From contig NZ_WQNI01000013.1 in NCBI RefSeq assembly GCF_010993735.1, positions 62,001-126,000 on the forward strand: DNA of 64,000 bases, given 5' to 3'. The translations under genes were made by a program, and so were the position numbers. Below, one piece after another: positions 61,412-64,000 of the stretch (position 1 is the stretch's first letter; each line of letters opens with the position of its first letter). This DNA is from Chelativorans alearensis. GTDB lineage: Bacteria > Pseudomonadota > Alphaproteobacteria > Rhizobiales > Rhizobiaceae. The notes beneath the pieces were generated by a model. The model had not been told where the DNA came from, made no database searches, and saw only the letters and a program-made list of their open reading frames with translations.

Positions 61412-63331
61412 TCAGCCCAGAAGGGCGTTGTCGTCGCGCTTGATGGCGATAATCGACGAGCGCGGCAGTTTGCCTTCGCCGTCCGGGAAGGGTGCGGCGG
61501 GGTGCTGGATTCCGACGAACATCGTGCGGCGGTCGGCCGACCAGCAAAGCCCGGTCACCTCGCTGCCATTGGGGCCGGTGAGGAAGCGTTGGATCTCGCC
61601 GGTCACCGGGTCGCCCACGAGCATCTGATTGTTGCCCTGGCCGACGAAATCGCCCTCGTTGCTGTCGTCACCGTCCGTCTGGATCCAGAGCATGCCGGTC
61701 GAGTCCATGACCATGCCGTCCGGCGAGTTGAACATGTTGCCGGTGTTGACATTGGCACTGCCGGCATAAGGCCCTTCCGTGTGGACGGAGGGGTTGCCCG
61801 CCATGACGTAGAGGTCCCATTCGAAGATCGAGGAAGCGTGGTTCTCGCTTGCCGGGCGCCAGCGAACGATCTGGCCATAGCCGTTGGTCTCGCGCGGGTT
61901 CACCGCATTGACCGTCATTGCGTCTCCGCCTGCATTGGTGCGGATCGAGCCGTCGTCGTTCATTGCCCCGCGACGGCTGTTGTTGGTGAGGCAGCAATAA
62001 GCTTCGATCGCCGTCGGGTTGACGGCCACCCATTCGGGGCGATCCATCGTCGTCGCGCCCACCTTCGATGCCGCGGTCCGCGTGAAGATTGCGATCTCGG
62101 CCCCCGACATGCCGGTCGCCTCGGGCGTGAGCGCGAGCCAGGTGCCGGTCTGGTCCTCGTTGAACTTCGCGACGTGGAGCGTCCCTTCGTCAAGCAGCGT
62201 CGAGGTGTCGCCGCCCGGCACGTAGACGTCGCGCGACACCCACTTGTAGAGGAACTCACCCCGCTCGTCATCGCCCATATAGACCACCACGCGGCCGTCG
62301 GGCGCCAACACGCAGGCGGCGTTCTCGTGCTTGAACCGGCCGAGCGCAGTGCGCTTCACCGGTGTCGAGGAAGCATCGGACGGGTCGATCTCGACGATCC
62401 AGCCCGCGCGGTGCGGCTCGTTCGGGTTCTGGCTGACGTCGAAGCGCGCATCGAACTTCTCATAGGCATAGCGGCCTTCGGCGGCAACGCCGTAGCGCGC
62501 GTAGCCCGCGGCGATCTTTTCGTCGGTCGGCATCTCACCGGTGGCGCCGAAGTAGCCGTTGAAGTTCTCTTCGCACGTCAGGTAGGTGCCCCACGGCGTC
62601 TTGCCCGCGCCGCAGTTGTTGAAGGTGCCCAGGCTTTCCGTGCCGGTCGGATCGGCCTCGGTCTTCATCAGATCATGCCCGGCGGCGGGACCGGTAATGT
62701 GCATCGGCGTATTATGGGTGATGCGGCGGTTGAACGAGCTGTCCTTGACCACTTCCCAGCCGTTTTCAGTCTCGCTGACCTCCATCACGGTCACGCCCTG
62801 AAGGTTCTGAAGCTTGCGGACGTCTTCGGCGCTGGCCGGCGTGCCGTCCTTGGCCTGCGGCAGGTTGATCTTGTTGTTGACGTATTCCTGATTGACGGCG
62901 ATCACTTGGCGGTCGCCGATCACGAACAGTTCCATCCCGTCGGTGTTCTCGCCAAACACCTTGTCCGACATGGCGGCGCTGCCGCCGGTCTCATCGGTAA
63001 AATCGCCCTCGGCCTCGGCGAAGAGGGGATCGCCCCAGCGTGTGAGGATGTTCCAGGAATAGCCCTCCGGCACGTGCACGGTGCTGTCGGTGGCTGTCGG
63101 AATCGGTTTGAAGGCAAAACGGCTGGCCTGTTGGGCCAGTGCGGACGTGGAGTCCAGCAAGCCGGTTCCCATCACCGCCGCGCCGGACCCGAACGCGAGC
63201 ATGCCGCCCAGAAAGCCGCGACGCGAGATCGCGCGCTCGACGACACGGTCGAACTCCTGCTCCTCGGGTCGCGGGAAGTTCATTTCGTCCCATTCGTCGG
63301 CGGATACCGTGGTCGGGTCGAGGTCTTTCAT
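61412..63331 (-). CDS. PhoX-family (DUF839) Tat-exported phosphatase
   Basis: A 639-residue protein exported by the Tat system: the leader SRRGFLGGMLAFGSGAAVMG (from residue 36) is preceded by a 35-residue acidic N-terminus. The body is the DUF839/PhoX beta-propeller: HVPEGYSWNILTRWGDPL, NCGAGKTPWGTYLTCEENF, FKHENAACVLAPDGRVVVYMGDDERGEFLYKW split across blades, and a C-terminal GPNGSEVTGLCWSADRRTMFVG. PhoX enzymes are calcium- and iron-dependent alkaline phosphatases. I chose the ATG at 63331 after AGGAGAAG. A possible PHO box upstream supports a phosphate-starvation role. Confidence 0.88.
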   Translation of the reverse strand: MKDLDPTTVSADEWDEMNFPRPEEQEFDRVVERAISRRGFLGGMLAFGSGAAVMGTGLLDSTSALAQQASRFAFKPIPTATDSTVHVPEGYSWNILTRWGDPLFAEAEGDFTDETGGSAAMSDKVFGENTDGMELFVIGDRQVIAVNQEYVNNKINLPQAKDGTPASAEDVRKLQNLQGVTVMEVSETENGWEVVKDSSFNRRITHNTPMHITGPAAGHDLMKTEADPTGTESLGTFNNCGAGKTPWGTYLTCEENFNGYFGATGEMPTDEKIAAGYARYGVAAEGRYAYEKFDARFDVSQNPNEPHRAGWIVEIDPSDASSTPVKRTALGRFKHENAACVLAPDGRVVVYMGDDERGEFLYKWVSRDVYVPGGDTSTLLDEGTLHVAKFNEDQTGTWLALTPEATGMSGAEIAIFTRTAASKVGATTMDRPEWVAVNPTAIEAYCCLTNNSRRGAMNDDGSIRTNAGGDAMTVNAVNPRETNGYGQIVRWRPASENHASSIFEWDLYVMAGNPSVHTEGPYAGSANVNTGNMFNSPDGMVMDSTGMLWIQTDGDDSNEGDFVGQGNNQMLVGDPVTGEIQRFLTGPNGSEVTGLCWSADRRTMFVGIQHPAAPFPDGEGKLPRSSIIAIKRDDNALLG

Positions 63332-63404
63332 CGTCTTCTCCTGGCTATGTCGCTGGGCTGCGTTTGGCACACACCAAACTTCCTTCCCTTGCTAGCCGGG
63401 TGGT

Positions 63405-63422
63405 TTGAAGGTTTGGTGACAG
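63405..63422 (-). promoter_or_regulatory. Possible PHO box upstream of the PhoX-like gene
   Basis: On the minus strand CTGTCAC-CAAA-CCTTCAA resembles the direct-repeat PHO box (two CTGTCAT heptamers four bases apart): the first half matches six of seven positions, the second four of seven. It lies 75 bases upstream of the PhoX-like start. PhoB binding is inferred and weakly supported. Confidence 0.35.
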
Positions 63423-63502
63423 GGGCTATCGGTGCCGTGGAGAAATGCGCGTTGGGGTGGAGTCCGGCGATCATGGCGGCGCGTTGAACAGGACGCCAAC
63501 CC

Positions 63503-64000
63503 TTACTCCAGGACCACACGCACGCTGGCGCTGCGGCCGGCGGCATCGATCACCGTGAGGGTGGAGGAGCCGCGCCCGTCGGGCGTCCAGGAGGCGGTGC
63601 GGCGGCGGTGGGTTTCGGGCAACGGCTCGCCGTTGGCGAGCCATCGGAATGGCGCCCGCCCGCCGTTGATCTTGAGCGCCAGCGGCATTGCGCGGGCGCC
63701 TTGCGAAAGGCCGAGATCGACGCGCGCTCCCTCGGGCGGAAAGGCGATCTCCGGTGCCGGCTCGGTCGGCGCGCCCGCAACCGCCGCCCGGCCGGAGGAC
63801 GCAAAGCGGCGTAGCGAGAAAGGCAGGTCCTGGGCGGCAAGACGCACGGCGCCCGCCGGCGCGCGCGGCAGCGGCGTCAGCCCGACACCGGAGCGGGAGA
63901 AGGCCTCGAACAGGATGGGCGCAGCGGCAAGATACCCGGTCAGGCCGGGCACCGAGCCGCCGTCGGGGCGGCCCACCCACACACCGAGCACGTGGCGGCC
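63503..64000 (-). CDS. pbpC: C-terminal part of penicillin-binding protein 1C (runs off the window)
   Basis: The frame is open from the window edge to the stop at 63503 and encodes the last 165 or so residues. HVLGVWVGRPDGG at its beginning is the conserved end of the transpeptidase domain, then YLAAAPILFEAFSRSG, and the C-terminal part (from about EIAFPPEGARVDL to the end) is the BiPBP_C-type beta domain of PBP1C. The enzyme is a bifunctional peptidoglycan glycosyltransferase/transpeptidase in the inner membrane. The N-terminal majority lies outside the window. It is followed by a 171-base gap before the PhoX-like gene. Confidence 0.85.
   Translation of the reverse strand, partial: GRHVLGVWVGRPDGGSVPGLTGYLAAAPILFEAFSRSGVGLTPLPRAPAGAVRLAAQDLPFSLRRFASSGRAAVAGAPTEPAPEIAFPPEGARVDLGLSQGARAMPLALKINGGRAPFRWLANGEPLPETHRRRTASWTPDGRGSSTLTVIDAAGRSASVRVVLE

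Noticed and set aside
61367-63487. 706-codon plus-strand frame opposite the PhoX-like gene
   Set aside because: Same antisense effect; the opposite strand has a clear family, Tat signal and ribosome site.

Overview
The window reads as a high-GC alphaproteobacterial replicon, most likely from the Hyphomicrobiales (Rhizobiales; a Phyllobacteriaceae- or Rhizobiaceae-like organism). Four things point there: a form IC RuBisCO operon with CbbX and a divergent CbbR, a gene neighbourhood that recalls the methylotrophy/cbb region I know from Sinorhizobium pSymB, the tsaB-rimI-plsC and miaB-phoH-ybeY-CBS housekeeping blocks, and several rhizobial-type extragenic palindromes. The species cannot be fixed from the sequence alone. 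About 58 protein genes and one tRNA can be supported. No insertion sequence, prophage or CRISPR array was seen.

Bases 1-21458 form a C1/autotrophy island. Glutathione-linked formaldehyde oxidation (fghA, frmA; gfa at the far end) flanks a set of PQQ-dehydrogenase-associated periplasmic genes: an ABC-type binding protein, a YVTN beta-propeller, three uncharacterised exported proteins and a c-type cytochrome. A FIST sensor, an ErcS'-like hybrid histidine kinase and a NarL-type regulator follow, and probably control alcohol or formaldehyde oxidation. Next comes the minus-strand Calvin operon cbbF-P-T-(K')-A-L-S-X, transcribed away from cbbR. Formaldehyde oxidised to formate and CO2 could thus feed CO2 fixation. 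The PQQ dehydrogenase itself is not in the window. K' is a degenerate phosphoglycerate kinase N-domain squeezed between cbbT and cbbA.

Bases 21459-43249 are accessory metabolism: a 1 kb gene-free stretch with palindromes, a DUF4139 exported protein, a short-chain dehydrogenase with RhaM, and a ROK repressor plus large PIG-L deacetylase divergent from a sugar-type ABC transporter operon. That operon also encodes an argininosuccinate-lyase-like enzyme and a PfkB kinase. It is followed by a convergent operon of a SAF-domain oxidoreductase with 2-oxoacid dehydrogenase E1alpha, E1beta and E2 (no E3), then apaG and a CDP-alcohol phosphatidyltransferase. The E2 gene carries a palindromic repeat in frame in its linker.

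Bases 43250-52700 are mostly housekeeping: CBS-domain protein, ybeY, phoH, miaB, plsC-like, rimI, tsaB and glcB (malate synthase G), then a small secreted internally repeated protein and tRNA-Arg(CCG). Bases 52790-64000 hold an Lrp regulator divergent from a class V aminotransferase, a hydroxamate-siderophore uptake operon (TonB receptor-FhuD-FhuB-FhuC) with an IRO-like box, a PhoX-like Tat phosphatase with a possible PHO box, and the 3' end of a pbpC gene that runs off the window.
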